Shown one piece after another: positions 61,071 to 61,472 of a stretch of DNA of 61,472 nucleotides. The DNA is from Paenibacillus alginolyticus DSM 5050 = NBRC 15375. Lineage in GTDB: Bacteria; Bacillota; Bacilli; Paenibacillales; NBRC-103111. Positions within the stretch are counted from its first letter, which is position 1, and every line of letters begins with the position of its first letter. The translations under genes were made by a program, and so were the position numbers. Location: positions 1 through 61,472 of the forward strand of contig NZ_AUGY01000049.1 of the NCBI RefSeq assembly GCF_000422905.1, given 5' to 3'. The notes beneath the pieces were generated by a model that saw only the letters and a list, made by a program, of their open reading frames with translations, searched no databases and was not told the origin of the DNA.

Positions 61071-61255
61071 TTAACAGGAAAGCCTCCTGCTAATTTGGAG
61101 TGCGATAGGGAGAAATGTATGGTTAACGGGAGCTCCATGTAATTTGGCGTTTTCTTAGACTTTCGGCGAAATAAGCATAATTAGCTGGAGATCCTCCTGT
61201 TAGTGTTAACTTGCCTGCGGAAATGGCGTATTTAACGGGAGTTTCTCCCGTTAAA
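61071..61255. repeat. Array of four degenerate palindromic repeats
   Basis: Four units start at 61071, 61123, 61181 and 61232 (spacing 52, 58 and 51). Each has arms like TTAACGGGAG/CTCCCGTTAA. The last is a perfect 11-bp palindrome with a TTT loop (61231-61255), and the others have one or two mismatches. The spacers are also related (GGAGAAATGTATG, GGCGAAATAAGCATA, GCGGAAATGGCGTA). It lies between 5S and ctsR in a 540-base stretch without genes. An open frame across it only reflects the repeat. Confidence 0.7.
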
Positions 61256-61258
61256 CAG

Positions 61259-61292
61259 CAAAAAACCTTATGAGGAGAAATCCTCATAAGGT
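61259..61292 (-). terminator. rrn operon terminator after 5S
   Basis: On the minus strand ACCTTATGAGGA-tttc-TCCTCATAAGGT forms an 11-13 bp stem followed by TTTTTTG, about ten bases after the 5S 3' end. Confidence 0.93.
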
Positions 61293-61302
61293 TCTTCATT
61301 GT

Positions 61303-61419
61303 GCTTGGCAACGTTCTACTCTCCCAGAACCCTGCGGTTCAAGTACCATCGACGCTGGAGGGCTTAACGGTCGTGTTCGAGATGGGAACGCGTGGGTCCC
61401 CTCCGCCATCATCACCAAA
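61303..61419 (-). rRNA. rrf: 5S ribosomal RNA
   Basis: The complement begins TTTGGTGATGATGGCGGAGG and ends AACGTTGCCAAGC. It has the expected CCCATCTCGAACACG loop and is about 117 bases long. It is the last gene of an rrn operon whose 23S lies beyond the right edge. The ends are placed by similarity to other Bacillales 5S genes. Confidence 0.96.
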
Positions 61420-61472
61420 CAGTCAAAGCGTGGTTTGCGCCTTGAAAACTAGATACGAAACTTGCGTAAAGT
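61420..61472 (-). other. 23S-5S spacer (partial)
   Basis: On the minus strand this spacer contains TATCTAGTTTTCAAGGCGC, the complement of the boxA-like leader motif, and leads into 5S. The 23S 3' end is not inside the window. Confidence 0.7.

Noticed and set aside
61071..61255. CRISPR array
   Set aside because: Spacing is regular at first sight, but the repeats are degenerate, the spacers are related to each other and no cas gene is present.
61123..61311. 62-residue open frame on the minus strand between 5S and ctsR
   Set aside because: It runs through the palindromic repeat array and the rrn terminator. Its internal similarity (LTGETP and LTGGSP segments) comes from the repeated DNA, and it has no ribosome-binding site.

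Overview
The window is a ribosomal and housekeeping superoperon region from a spore-forming Firmicute. Gene content, order and protein sequences point to Paenibacillus or a close relative. It runs between two rRNA operons transcribed leftwards on the minus strand: the left edge holds the 5' end of a 16S gene with tandem promoters, and the right edge holds the 5S gene that ends the upstream rrn operon. Almost every gene is on the minus strand. The exceptions are pdaB, gerD and one small orphan gene at 51.4 kb.

Read in the direction of transcription (right to left) the layout is: 5S rRNA and two terminators; a degenerate palindromic repeat array; ctsR-mcsA-mcsB-clpC under a CtsR box; a disturbed radA locus; disA-pssA; the divergent orphan gene; yacL-ispD-ispF-gltX; a cysteine T-box followed by cysE-cysS-mrnC-rlmB-yacP; sigH; rpmG-secE-nusG; rplK-rplA; an L10 leader with rplJ-rplL; a 16S methyltransferase gene; rpoB-rpoC; rplGB-rpsL-rpsG-fusA-tuf; the S10-spc-alpha ribosomal cluster from rpsJ to rplQ; truA; rplM-rpsI; cysH-sat; then the sporulation block cwlD-salA-gerD-kbaA-pdaB with a SpoIIM-like gene and a small conserved gene next to the rrn promoters. 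The order closely follows the Bacillus subtilis rrnW-to-rrnI interval. Differences I can see are the cysH-sat pair between rpsI and cwlD, and no ECF transporter genes between rplQ and truA.

The genes form coherent modules: heat-shock proteolysis (ctsR operon), c-di-AMP and phospholipid synthesis (disA, pssA), isoprenoid and aminoacyl-tRNA supply, transcription and translation machinery, sulfate assimilation, and sporulation or germination. Regulatory signals visible in the sequence include sigma-A promoters, candidate sigma-E or sigma-G promoters before sporulation genes, a CtsR operator, a Cys T-box, an L10 leader, a probable L13 leader and many intrinsic terminators.

The clearest anomaly is radA. 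The last 79 codons of an ordinary Paenibacillus-like radA lie next to disA, cut exactly at an Ala-Ser-Ser-Phe junction. The rest of the gene is missing. In its place is a full-length, AT-richer and strongly divergent RadA homologue with AT-rich flanks, and clpC is separated from it by a terminator. This looks like a scar of mobile-element integration or gene replacement. Other points worth attention are two families of short palindromic intergenic repeats, a duplicated motif at the rpoB promoter, and a MazG-like orphan gene with its own strong promoter.
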